In this document: positions 8,787 to 17,600 of the stretch, piece by piece
How the letters are laid out: each line of letters begins with the position of its first letter
How positions within the stretch are numbered: position 1 is the first letter of the stretch
Assembly: GCF_000426845.1 (NCBI RefSeq)
Contig: NZ_AUGD01000023.1
Location: 1-64,000, forward strand
Origin: Bradyrhizobium sp. in8p8
GTDB taxonomy: Bacteria > Pseudomonadota > Alphaproteobacteria > Rhizobiales > Xanthobacteraceae
DNA: 64,000 bases
Reading direction: 5' to 3'
Position numbers and translations under genes: made by a program
The notes under the pieces: generated by a model
The model's input: the letters and a program-made list of their open reading frames with translations, nothing else
Told to the model about the DNA's origin: nothing
The model's database searches: none

Positions 8787-9470
8787 TCATTCCTGGCGGA
8801 TAGCCTTCCTGACGAGCTCCAGCCGCCGCGCCTGCGCCGGCGCAACCCGTTCCTTCATCGCTGCGACGATCGCGGCCGGCGCCGTTTCCGGCGAGCCGGC
8901 CTGGAAAGGCGGCGCAGGATTGTATTCCATGCGCAGCTGGATCAATTCCGCAGCCGCGCGGCCCCTCAACATGGAGACCAGCGTGAGTGCAAAGTCGATG
9001 CCGGCGGTGATGCCGCCGCCCGTGATGCGGTTGCGGTCGATGCACACCCTCTCCCGCGACACCTCGGCCCCGAAGAAGGGCAAGGCGTCTGTCGCCGTCC
9101 AGTGCGTGGCCGCACGATATCCCTCGAGCAGGCCGGCCGCGCCGAGCACGAGCGAGCCGGTGCAGACCGACGTGACATACTGCGCCCTGCCCGCCTGCCG
9201 GCGCAGAAACGCGAGCACCTCCTCGTCCAGCATGAGTTCGTCGGTGCCGTAACCGCCGGGGACGCAGATCACGTCGAGCTGCGCGCAATCGGCGAAGGTG
9301 ACGGTCGGCGTCAGCGCGATCACGGAATCGCTCGGCACGGGCTCGATGCGCTTCCAGATCAGATGCACCGTCGCGTCAGGCAGGCTGGAGAAGACTTGGG
9401 CAGGACCGGTGAGATCGAGCTGGGTAACGCGAGGAAAAACCAGAAGACCGATCTGCAACGGGTCCGACAT
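8787..9470 (-). CDS. DJ-1/PfpI family protein, isonitrile hydratase-like
   Basis: The 227-residue protein has the DJ-1/PfpI fold, with the nucleophile Cys in VTSVCTGSLVLGAAGLL and the following ATHW motif that is typical of the isonitrile hydratase (InhA) branch, whose members are about the same length. These enzymes hydrate isonitriles to N-substituted formamides; many homologues remain untested. ATG 9470 begins MSDPLQIGLLVFP, the canonical start of the fold; longer in-frame starts add a non-conserved leader. It is divergent from a GlxA-type regulator (9562), 91 bases apart, which may control it. Confidence 0.82.
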   Translation of the reverse strand: MSDPLQIGLLVFPRVTQLDLTGPAQVFSSLPDATVHLIWKRIEPVPSDSVIALTPTVTFADCAQLDVICVPGGYGTDELMLDEEVLAFLRRQAGRAQYVTSVCTGSLVLGAAGLLEGYRAATHWTATDALPFFGAEVSRERVCIDRNRITGGGITAGIDFALTLVSMLRGRAAAELIQLRMEYNPAPPFQAGSPETAPAAIVAAMKERVAPAQARRLELVRKAIRQE

Positions 9471-9561
9471 AACCACCTCGACATCGCGCTTGACGATGCA
9501 AGCCTGCCATGTTGGCCTTATGGTCGGAAACGGCGTAATTCCCTCATTTTTGGACGCATCC

Positions 9562-10500
9562 ATGATCGGCTTTCTGATCTTTCCCGAATTCCAGTTGCTG
9601 GATGCGGCCGGCCCCATCTCGGTGTTCGAGATCGCAAGACGCCACACGCGGAATGCACCGCGCGTGATCAATGTCGCGGCGAAGGCCGGTGCCGTGCGCA
9701 GCTCGTCGGGCACCGAGATGCTGGCGCGCAGCCTGCGATCGGCAAGCTCGGTCACGACGCTCTTCGTCGCCGGTGGTGAGGGCGTCGAAGCTGCGGCGCG
9801 CTGCAAGGCCACCATCGCCTTCATTCAACGGCTGGCGCGCCGCGGCGTGCGAATGGCCAGCGTTTGCTCCGGCGCATATCTGCTGGCCGAAGCCGGGGTC
9901 CTCGACGGACGCTGCGCAACGACGCATTGGTCCTGCACCCGCGACTTCATCGGGCGCTATCCGAAGGTCAGGCTCGAGCCGGACCAGATCTTCACGCGCG
10001 ACGGCGGCGTATGGACGTCGGCCGGCATCACGGCCGGAATCGATCTGGCACTCGCCATGATCGCGGAGGACCATGGCGAGGAGATTTCGCAGGCAACCGC
10101 ACGCCAGCTCGTGCTCTATCATCGCCGCAGCGGCGGGCAATCGCAGTTCTCGAGTCTGCTCGAGCTGAAGACGCCGAACGGCCGCTTCGGCAGCTTGTTG
10201 TCGTGGATGCGCGAGAATTTGGATGCACCGCTCACGGTCGAGACGCTGGCCGAGCGCGCGGGGCTGAGCTCCCGGCATTTCGTCCGCTCCTTCATCGCCG
10301 AAACCGGATCCACGCCGACAAAGGCGGTCGAGCGCTTGCGCGTCGAGGTGGCGCGCGAGCGGGTGCAGTCCTCCGGAGAGACGATCGAGCGTGTCGCGCG
10401 ATCCACGGGTTTTCGCGACCCCGAGCGGATGCGCCGGGCCTTCATCCGAGCATTCGGTCAGCCGCCGCAGTCGTTGCGGCGCTCCGCACGAATGTTGTGA
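9562..10500 (+). CDS. GlxA-family AraC-type transcriptional regulator
   Basis: The 312-residue protein pairs an N-terminal DJ-1/PfpI-like domain (about 1-180; MIGFLIFPEFQLLDAAGP, VCSGAYLLAEAG) with a C-terminal AraC/XylS double helix-turn-helix (about 215-312; ERAGLSSRHFVRSF, then IERVARSTGFRDPERMRR). GlxA-type regulators sense small metabolites through the amidotransferase-like domain and usually activate nearby genes. ATG 9562 starts the conserved domain directly; in-frame ATGs at 9496 and 9520 would add short leaders. Divergence from the isonitrile-hydratase-like gene suggests this is the target. Confidence 0.87.
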   Translation: MIGFLIFPEFQLLDAAGPISVFEIARRHTRNAPRVINVAAKAGAVRSSSGTEMLARSLRSASSVTTLFVAGGEGVEAAARCKATIAFIQRLARRGVRMASVCSGAYLLAEAGVLDGRCATTHWSCTRDFIGRYPKVRLEPDQIFTRDGGVWTSAGITAGIDLALAMIAEDHGEEISQATARQLVLYHRRSGGQSQFSSLLELKTPNGRFGSLLSWMRENLDAPLTVETLAERAGLSSRHFVRSFIAETGSTPTKAVERLRVEVARERVQSSGETIERVARSTGFRDPERMRRAFIRAFGQPPQSLRRSARML

Positions 10501-10516
10501 GGATGCAGGAAACCGG

Positions 10517-10705
10517 CTAGGGGCCGCCGGCGACCGATCCAGCGATCACCATGGCGAGCGCTCCCAGGTCGATCTTGCCGTTGACGGTCAGCTCCTCCGA
10601 GCCCTTCGCGTCTGCCGCGCCCTGGACCTGCAGCGATTGCGGCCGGTCAGCAGCCTGGCGCTTCAACTCGTCGACAATGGCTTCCTTGAGCTTCTCTTCC
10701 AGCAT
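10517..10705 (-). CDS. small conserved protein, 62 residues
   Basis: The short ORF encodes an N-terminal amphipathic helix (EEKLKEAIVDELKRQAAD) followed by a polar stretch and a hydrophobic Gly/Ala C-terminus (LGALAMVIAGSVAGG), which could insert into or lie on the membrane. A GGGAAG ribosome site precedes ATG 10705. It lies 53 bases downstream of the flavoprotein gene on the same strand and may share its transcript. No family recognised; a longer reading frame in the same register overlaps the flavoprotein and is not used. Confidence 0.55.
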   Translation of the reverse strand: MLEEKLKEAIVDELKRQAADRPQSLQVQGAADAKGSEELTVNGKIDLGALAMVIAGSVAGGP

Positions 10706-10758
10706 GGGCTCTTCCCTCGCGTCCGCCCAGTCAAGACGAAGGCGCGCACTTCGTTCCC

Positions 10759-11661
10759 TCAGGCCAGGCGCCGCGGCAGACTGTTGTGGATCGTGCAGGC
10801 GGCATTTGCAGCGTGCCCGAAGGCGACTGAGATCTGGTGCAGATCGGTGACGACGTCGCCAATGCCGTAGAGCCCCTCGATCGACGTGCGCTGATGATCG
10901 TCGACCTTCAGATGACCGTCCGAGGCGTGGTCGGCGCCCAGCGCCGTCGCGAGCTGAGAGCGGACCTCCGCGCCCATCGCAGGATAGACGATGTCGAACT
11001 GCGCGGTACGTCCGTCCGCGAAGTCCGCTCCAACGCCGCCCTCTCGTCGCGTCAGGCACAGGTCGGGCGCGAACACGATTCCGACACCCGCCTCGGACAG
11101 CTCCGACGTTGCGGCCTTCGGGTCGTCCGCGCCGGTCGCAAGCAGCGTCACGTCGCGCGCGTAGCCACGCAGGAAAAGCGCTTTGCCGGCCGCACGATCA
11201 AGCGGCCCGACGACGCCGATGCGGCGGCCTGCGGCCTCGAAAGCGTCGCAGATAGGGCAGTAGCGCAGGAGTCCGTCCGCGACCGCCGCGCGCCACTCCG
11301 CGAATGGCGGATGAGTATCGACGATGCCGCAGGCGAGAACCACGGTGGCCGCCTGATGCACGCGACCGTTCCACGTCGCTTCGAAACCGCATCGGTGCCG
11401 CTGCAATGCCGTGACCTCCGCTTCGACCCGTACGACGGCGAGATCATCGAGCTGGGCCGACATCCGTTCGATCAATTCGGTGCCGGACAGGCCGTGGACG
11501 AAGCCCGGGACGTTGTGACTGCGCGGGATCAGCGCCGCCCGGCTCGCGCCCGCGTCCACGACGCAGACGCTGCGGCGGAAACGCGCCAGATAGATCGCAG
11601 CCATCAGCCCGGCCGGGCCGCCGCCAACGATCAGGCATTCAAGTGGCGGTGCGCCGGTCAT
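10759..11661 (-). CDS. thioredoxin reductase-like FAD/NAD(P) oxidoreductase
   Basis: The 300-residue protein starts with the FAD-binding motif LIVGGGPAGLMAAIYLARF (N-terminal Rossmann fold), has an internal CPIC redox pair (in RYCPICDAFEA) positioned as in thioredoxin reductases, and ends with YGIGDVVTDLHQISVAFGHA, the conserved flavin-contact segment. Its length matches the short TrxB-like class. The electron acceptor is not evident, since no thioredoxin or peroxiredoxin is adjacent. ATG 11661 begins two residues before the dinucleotide fold; the longer frame upstream is not conserved-looking. Confidence 0.86.
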   Translation of the reverse strand: MTGAPPLECLIVGGGPAGLMAAIYLARFRRSVCVVDAGASRAALIPRSHNVPGFVHGLSGTELIERMSAQLDDLAVVRVEAEVTALQRHRCGFEATWNGRVHQAATVVLACGIVDTHPPFAEWRAAVADGLLRYCPICDAFEAAGRRIGVVGPLDRAAGKALFLRGYARDVTLLATGADDPKAATSELSEAGVGIVFAPDLCLTRREGGVGADFADGRTAQFDIVYPAMGAEVRSQLATALGADHASDGHLKVDDHQRTSIEGLYGIGDVVTDLHQISVAFGHAANAACTIHNSLPRRLA

Positions 11662-11728
11662 CTTTGATTTGGTCCGCAAGTCGATATCATTCGGCCAACC
11701 CGGGACGCAGCGCGCAGTTCCCACGGCT

Positions 11729-11932
11729 CTACTGGCGAGCAATCTCCTGCGGCGCATCGAATTTCGCGATCCGCTGATCAAGCCGCCACAGCTCGATGCG
11801 GTGGACCAGCACGAGCGCGGCCGCTTCGCGCTTGGCCTGCTCGTCGTCGTCGCAGACCAGATTGATGCATCCGAACACGTGCCCGTCCGGATCGATCTGG
11901 AACGCGCGGTAATGCTTGATGCTCCCCATCAT
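11729..11932 (-). CDS. small conserved protein overlapping upstream gene (ATGA)
   Basis: The 67-residue product (MMGSIKHYRAFQIDPDGHV onwards) is a small alpha/beta-looking protein with an acidic CDDDEQAK segment and a helical C-terminus. Its ATG at 11932 overlaps the TGA of the upstream small gene in an ATGA, so the two are probably translationally coupled; the next codon is also ATG. I recognise it as the kind of short hypothetical common in Bradyrhizobium, with no function assigned. Confidence 0.6.
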   Translation of the reverse strand: MMGSIKHYRAFQIDPDGHVFGCINLVCDDDEQAKREAAALVLVHRIELWRLDQRIAKFDAPQEIARQ

Positions 11933-12138
11933 GATCGTCCACGTCTTGGGGACACGGGTCCGCTCAGCCACTCTGTCAGGTTCGAGGTCACTTCGTTCTG
12001 CTTGGCGCGTCGCAGCAGCATCTCGCGTTCCCTGCCGGGTGGCAGGCTGCGCGCTCGTTCGCGGGCGTTCTCGGCGAATGCGGCCAGCCGCTCCTGAAGT
12101 GATTGGGTCTGTTTCCTGCGGTTACGTTTGGCGGTCAT
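11929..12138 (-). CDS. small helical protein, paralogue of 12842-13039
   Basis: The 69-residue product is a basic, helical protein. A segment reading LQERLAAFAENARERA, RSLPPG, LLRRAKQNE and EWLSGP matches, block by block, the protein at 12842-13039 (LETRLAAEAERLREEA, KALPPG, TLRKARQAE, EWLRSP). The two are clear paralogues with no recognised function; the shared LPPG turn between two helices is the family hallmark. The ribosome site is weak. It is coupled to the gene at 11729 by an ATGA overlap. Confidence 0.65.
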   Translation of the reverse strand: MTAKRNRRKQTQSLQERLAAFAENARERARSLPPGREREMLLRRAKQNEVTSNLTEWLSGPVSPRRGRS

Positions 12139-12361
12139 CGGGCTTTCACATTGGATTTGGGATTGAAGAAAGCTGGCCCGGCAGGAGGTTGGCGCCGGGC
12201 CCCAAGTCGCTTGTCAGTCAAAGGCGCTGCCGGTCGGGGCGGCCCAGTTCCGGAAGCGCGTTTGTAGCTTCCGCCGCGACTTCCGGTTCCAGCATTTCCA
12301 TAAGTTAACGGCGCGAGATTTTGCCGAGGAGAAGGCTTGGCTCTCGGTCACCAGATACGGC

Positions 12362-12387
12362 GGAACCGAAATGCTGATTCGCATGTT
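12362..12387 (+). promoter_or_regulatory. candidate EcfG (general stress sigma factor) promoter
   Basis: GGAAC at 12362-12366, a 17-base spacer and TGTT at 12384-12387 resemble the alphaproteobacterial EcfG consensus GGAAC-N16/17-CGTT, with one mismatch in the -10 element. It lies 26 bases ahead of the start of the 94-residue gene, which also has a strong AAGGAGG site. This is a by-eye match to a known consensus. Confidence 0.4.
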
Positions 12388-12413
12388 CAAGAACGACTTG
12401 AAGGAGGATCATC

Positions 12414-12698
12414 ATGGCAAAAGCAGCATGGAAACGGCCGGGCTCACCGATCGGCCGCAAGGGACCGCGCAAGGCAAATCCCGCGTACAAGCGTCGGGCG
12501 CGGCAGCCTTGGACTCCTGCGGACGTGAGCAAGCTTAAGCAGCTTGCGAAAGGCAACACGCCAACCGGCGTGATGAGCATCAAGCTTCAACGCCCGGTCG
12601 CGGCCATTCGGAGCAAGGCGCAACGCGAAGGAATTTCTCTGAGACCCGTCAACCGCCCGCCGTACAACCGGCGAACCAAAGCCGCGAAACGGCGCTGA
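12414..12698 (+). CDS. small basic protein with SANT/homeodomain-like segment
   Basis: The 94-residue protein is very basic at both ends (RRTKAAKRR at the C-terminus). The middle part WTPADVSKLKQLAKGN followed by RPVAAIRSKAQREGISL resembles the Myb/SANT-type tri-helical fold seen in small DNA-binding proteins of rhizobia. A DNA-binding role is inferred. The start is secure: AAGGAGG precedes ATG 12414 by six bases. A possible EcfG promoter lies just upstream. Confidence 0.72.
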   Translation: MAKAAWKRPGSPIGRKGPRKANPAYKRRARQPWTPADVSKLKQLAKGNTPTGVMSIKLQRPVAAIRSKAQREGISLRPVNRPPYNRRTKAAKRR

Positions 12699-12841
12699 CC
12701 GACGCACCGCCGGGGCGACAACCGGACGCAACGGGGACGATGGACGTGGCGCTCATTTTCAGGTTTCTGCCCACGACATCAGCGCATCGTTACGCGCCGA
12801 GATCTAACCCGTTCCCGCCGCGTGCTGCGGGCATCCCGCCC

Positions 12842-13039
12842 TCAGTGAGGCGGCTGCAGGCCCGGTGACCGTAGCCATTCGCTCATCTGAGACCCCGTTT
12901 CCGCCTGACGCGCCTTGCGCAACGTGGCGTCCCGCGCCGCGCCGGGCGGAAGCGCCTTGGCTTCCTCGCGTAGCCGCTCAGCTTCCGCGGCCAAGCGCGT
13001 CTCTAAATTCTCGACTTGCTTGAATCGATGTCGCGTCAT
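12842..13039 (-). CDS. small helical protein, paralogue of 11929-12138
   Basis: The 65-residue product contains the same two-helix LPPG arrangement as the protein at 11929-12138 (see there), ending in EWLRSPG. ATG 13039 follows an AGGAGA ribosome site, which decides the start over a longer in-frame version. It converges with the SANT-like gene. Function is unknown; the charge-rich helices and small size suggest a protein-protein or nucleic-acid-associated role, but nothing specific. Confidence 0.68.
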   Translation of the reverse strand: MTRHRFKQVENLETRLAAEAERLREEAKALPPGAARDATLRKARQAETGSQMSEWLRSPGLQPPH

Positions 13040-13174
13040 CAGGCGTTCTCCTGGGACTTGAGGCCGAGCGCGCCACTGCGTGCTGACGTCGATGAGGCGC
13101 CGGCCGTGCGGCCGTACGAGCAATCAACGTCGCGAGACGGACAAGGGTTGCGCATCCACACAAAAAGACCAGGG

Positions 13175-13357
13175 TCACGGTTTCTCGTTGTCCCGGTGCG
13201 CCTTGAGCTCGGAGCGAAGCATCGCGCTGTCCATGATCGCCAAACGCAAATCGTTCACGGTCTCGCGGTAGTGGTCCGCATCTCGCCTGTGCTGCTCCCG
13301 GAGGGAGCGGCTCTCTTCGATAGCGCGTGCGGAGCGTGCAAACAGGGCATCAGGCAT
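13175..13357 (-). CDS. possible small helical protein
   Basis: This 60-residue reading from ATG 13357 is charged and helical (RAIEESRSLREQHRRDADH, then MLRSELKAHRDNEKP). Composition resembles the other small rhizobial proteins nearby, but the ribosome site is poor and I recognise no family. A longer in-frame start at 13435 would add 26 residues of different character. Confidence 0.4.
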   Translation of the reverse strand: MPDALFARSARAIEESRSLREQHRRDADHYRETVNDLRLAIMDSAMLRSELKAHRDNEKP

Positions 13358-13652
13358 CCCGCATCGTGCGACGAGTCTCGCTTGCGTTCTCTTGCATAGG
13401 TTACTCAAAGCGAGCCAATGGCTCAAAAAGCTCAAAGAACTAACCTAGATCAAGTGCTTGCAACAGGTGCGGCGCTTCTTCAACCAAGAGCCGGTGACCG
13501 GGATGCGAATTGCCAGGCGGCGCCCCGTTTCCGCTCGCCGAAACGCCACGGCTGGTATAAGGTCACTCCATCACCGGCTGAGGCTCTGCCCGTAGGCGCC
13601 GGTGGCTGAGAGACCAATGGTGCTCCCGCCTGCGTAACTCGGGGAGCGCCTG

Positions 13653-13853
13653 ATGGCGAAGCAAATCCATTTTCCGTTGCAGTCGGACGAGAAGCACGTG
13701 GAGCAGGTTCGCGACGCCATTCGCGAGGCACGAAAAGCTCTGGAGCTTCCCCTGCCGGATACGTTTCTCGGCCGGAGAACTCACGAGCCCTTCCCAAACG
13801 GACAAGGTGATGATCACCAGGAGAGCAGCGTCGCAAAACGTGGTGACGTGTAA
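13653..13853 (+). CDS. small conserved protein, 66 residues
   Basis: The product begins MAKQIHFPLQSDEKHVEQV and contains a helix (VRDAIREARKALELPLP) followed by a polar tail. ATG 13653 has a good GGGGAG ribosome site seven bases upstream. I recognise it as a type of short hypothetical protein frequent in Bradyrhizobium. It converges with the Crp regulator gene. Function unknown. Confidence 0.62.
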   Translation: MAKQIHFPLQSDEKHVEQVRDAIREARKALELPLPDTFLGRRTHEPFPNGQGDDHQESSVAKRGDV

Positions 13854-13910
13854 GGACGCTTCCGGCCGGACCAACTTGCGGCGACGAAACCCGCGCGAAG
13901 GACGCCGGGC

Positions 13911-14669
13911 TCATCGGGTCATTTCAGCCCCTCGATACAGTCGCAGATAACTCGGCGAGTACAACGCCGCGTTCTTGAGCGCATCAAGGTCCGGGATGGT
14001 CAGTGTCCGCTCGCGCAGCACGATCAACCCAGCCCCACGCAACTCCTGAAGTGTCCGATTGAGGTGAACCACGGACAGTCCCGTGGCATCCGCGAGATCC
14101 ATTTGCGTCACGGGCATGATGCAGGAATTGCGGTCGATCATGCCCACGGGGCGGAGCCGCTCGAATATCTCACAGAACAGATTGGCCACGCGCTCGAGCG
14201 CGACACGACGGCCGAGATTGATGGCCCATTCGCGCTGGATTGCATTGTTGAGAAGCGTCTCGCACCAGAAAGCCTCAGACAGCGTCGGGTTTTTCGCCAG
14301 CAGGCTCTCGAAGCGAGCGCGCTTTATCTCGGCATAGACTACCGGCGTCAGGGTCATGATCGAATGGTCCATCTCGCCCAGCAGGTAGGCGTGCGCATCG
14401 CAGCTCTCGCCCGGGAAGATGAAGTTGACGATCTGGCGGCGGCCGTCCTCCAGCATCTTGTAGCGGCCAAGCCAGCCCGACAGCAGGACCCGGACGCTAT
14501 CGACGGGATCACTCTCCGTTACCAGGTCTTCGCCCGAGCCGGCCCGCTGGAGACCGTCGAGAACGGCAAGTTCGAGCGATGCCCGAGCCTCGGTCGACAA
14601 CGTCCTGAGCGCGCCCAGCCGGCGAACGACCGGCTCCAAAACGCTGCGATCGGCTGTCGACAACGGCAT
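13911..14669 (-). CDS. Crp/Fnr-family regulator coupled to the HWE kinase
   Basis: The 252-residue protein has an N-terminal cyclic-nucleotide-binding-like beta-roll (about 20-145; SVRVLLSGWLGRYKML, IFPGESCDAHAYLLGE) and a C-terminal winged helix (about 170-235; QMDLADATGLSVVHLNRTLQELR). It lacks Fnr-type cysteine clusters, so oxygen sensing by Fe-S is unlikely. Its ATG (14669-14667) shares one base with the TGA of the kinase gene upstream (TGATG), indicating translational coupling and a joint role. It resembles the second Crp protein at 26257-27099 in both domains. Confidence 0.9.
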   Translation of the reverse strand: MPLSTADRSVLEPVVRRLGALRTLSTEARASLELAVLDGLQRAGSGEDLVTESDPVDSVRVLLSGWLGRYKMLEDGRRQIVNFIFPGESCDAHAYLLGEMDHSIMTLTPVVYAEIKRARFESLLAKNPTLSEAFWCETLLNNAIQREWAINLGRRVALERVANLFCEIFERLRPVGMIDRNSCIMPVTQMDLADATGLSVVHLNRTLQELRGAGLIVLRERTLTIPDLDALKNAALYSPSYLRLYRGAEMTR

Positions 14670-17600
14670 CAGAGGGCAACCACCGGTGTATGGAAGGCGC
14701 GCTTGCTCAGGGGAATGGCGATGGTGCATTGCAGCCCTAACGGATTGAACACCATCGTGGTCTGCCCCTTCAACTCGAACGCCAGCGTACGCTCCAGAAG
14801 CTCGGTACCGAATCCTTTCCGTGGCCTCGGGCTCACGGGTGGCCCGCCGCGCTCTCGCCATTCGAACAGCAGCTCCGCCGGCTCGATGCTCTCGTCCACA
14901 CGCCAAGTTACCTCGATCCGCCCGCTGGGCTGGCTCAGGGCGCCGTATTTCAGAGCATTGGTGGCGAGCTCGTGGACCGCAAGCGCGAAAGTCTCTGCCG
15001 CCTTGGGCTGGAAGCGCACCTTCGGTCCCGAAACCCGCATCTGCTCGCCTTCCCGGGCATTGTAGGCAAGCAGCTCCTCGATCACGAGATATTCGAGATC
15101 GACGCCGCCTTCGGGATCTCGAGTCACGAGCGCCTGCGTGCGTGCAAAGGCGTTCAGCCGGCCATCGAGATGAGAGGCATACTCCTCCACGGTCGAACTC
15201 GTTTCCGCCGAGCGTCGCGCAATCGAGCGCACCACGCCGAGCGTGTTGCGAACGCGGTGCTGGAGCTCGGCCAGCAGCAGGCGCTGTCGCTCTTCGGCAC
15301 GGGTGATTGCGGTAACGTCGATGAAGGTGAGGACGACGCCGGCGATGAAATTGTCGATGCTGCGATAGGGCAGGATGCGCACGATGTAGCGCGTGCCGCT
15401 GTCCGGCGCGCTCAGCTCGCGCTCGACGCTGGCGAGCGTGCGCAGCACCCGACGAATGTCATCATAGAGCTCCTCGATCGGCACGCGGGCCTTGATGTGA
15501 CCGACGGGCCGGCCAGTGTCGGTCTCGACAAGGTGGAGGATCTGCGTAATCGCAGGCGTGAAGTTCATGACCCGCAGATCATTGTCGAGGAATACGGTCG
15601 CGATCTGCGTGCTTTCGAGGAAATTCTTCAGGTCGCTGGTAGCACGCGTCAATTCCTGGACGCGGTGGGCCAGTTCGCCGTTGACGGTCGTCAGTTCCTC
15701 GTTGACCGACTGCAATTCCTCACGCGAGGTCTCCAGCTCCTCGTTCGCGGACTGAAGCTCCTCGTTGAGCGACTGATATTCCTCGTTGGAGGATTTCAGC
15801 TCCTCGTTGGTGCTCTCGAGCTCCTCGATGGTCGCCTGAAGGCGCTCGCGCGTGGCGCGCAGGTCGTTTTCGAGGCGCTCCACCTGCTCGGTGCGCACCA
15901 ACGCGTTGGTGCCGCTCTGATCGGCTTCGACGCTTCGCACCGGACCTTCCTTGAACAGAACGACGAAATTGCGCTGGTCCCCGCCGCCGTCCTGGATCGG
16001 CTCGACGGTGATGTCGACCAGAAGGCGTTGACCGTTCACTCCGAGTTGCACCTGCTCGGCATGGGCGGGCTCGTTCGTTTCGGCGGCGCTGCAGAGCGCG
16101 GTACGCAACTCCAGACGCAGATCGCGGTGCACGAGCTGAAGTAGGTCCAGCGTAGCAGCGCCTGCCATCGGCTCGATGTAGCGGCCGGTACGCCCCGAGA
16201 AATGCTGGACCTGGAAATTGTCGTCCGTAATGACATAGGCGAGCGCATAGCGCTCCGCGATGCGCTGCGCGCGCCGCTCCAGGCCGACGTCGGAGCCGAA
16301 CGAGCGTATTGCCGGCACCTCGACCGGCACCCGGCCGGCCGCGGTCGTAATCGGAAATTCAGGCGGCAGCCGGGTTCCGGTCTCCAGCTTCTTGAAGATC
16401 CGGGCGCGACGGTCGACCGGCGCGAACAGCTTGGGGTGCCGGGTCACGTTCTCGGAATTGCCGAGGAATAGATAGCGCTCCGGCAGCAGCGCGAAATGAA
16501 ACAGCGGGATGACCCGGTTCTGGAACTCGGCATTGAGATAGATGAGCAGGTTGCGGCACGAAACGAGGTCGAGCCTGGAGAACGGCGCATCCTTGATGAC
16601 GTTGTGCTGCGAGAAGATGCACATCTCGCGCAGCTCCTTCACTACGCTATAAGTGTCGCCCTCGCGCACGAACCAGCGCGTCAGGCGTTCGCCGGTCATA
16701 TCCGCCTCGATATTGGTGCGATAACGCCCGACGCGGGCGGTCGCAAGCGCGCGTCCATCGATGTCGGTGGCGAAGACCTGGACCTGCGGCACGGAATCCA
16801 TGCGCGCCATATGCTCGCGCAGGAGAATAGCGATCGAATAGGCCTCCTCGCCCGTGGCGCAGCCGAGTACCCAGACGCGCACCTGCTGGCCCGCTCCCTT
16901 GCCCTCGAATATCTTCGGGATGATCTGGTCTTCCAGCACCTCGAACTCGCGCTTGTCCCGGAAGAATTCGGTGACACCGATCAGGAGGTCATTGAAGAGG
17001 TGCTGAGCCTCGTCGTTGTCGTTGCGCAGGAAATCGGCGTAAGCAGCGATGTCGTCGATCCGCACCACTTGCATGCGCCGCTGCACGCGGCGCAGAAAGG
17101 TGTTCTGCTTGTAGCCGTGGAAATCATTGCCGGTCCTGCTGCGCAGGATATCGGCGATGCGGAACAGCGAGGTCGCGGCGGTTGCCAGAACCTCGTCGAA
17201 GCCCTGCTTCTCGTCCAGTCGCCTGAGATGACGAGCATAGACCTGGATATGCTCCGGGATATCCTCCGGCGGCAGCACATAGTCGGCGATCGCGGCGGGC
17301 GTGTTGCCGTCGCGCAGGTGCTCAGGCTCATCAAGCCCTGCGACTTTCTCGGCGATGGCAAGACCGCCGTGGTCTTTCAGGGCCGCGGTGCCCAGCGTAC
17401 CATCGCCGCCGGTGCCGGCCAGGACGACGCCGATCGATTGCTCGGCGCGCTCCTCCGCCAAGGAGACCAGGAAGCTGTCGATCGTTGCGCGCTCGCCGGG
17501 CGCCTGCTCTGCCTTGCGCAGCGCGAACCGGTTGCTCTGGATCGTGGTGATCATCGACGGCGGGCAGAGATAGACCGAGCCGCCTTCGATCGGGTGGCCG

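Noticed and set aside
13440..13460. Fnr/FixK-like box near TTGATCTAGGTTAG (minus strand)
   Set aside because: Only one half matches TTGA-N6-TCAA; the second half fails.
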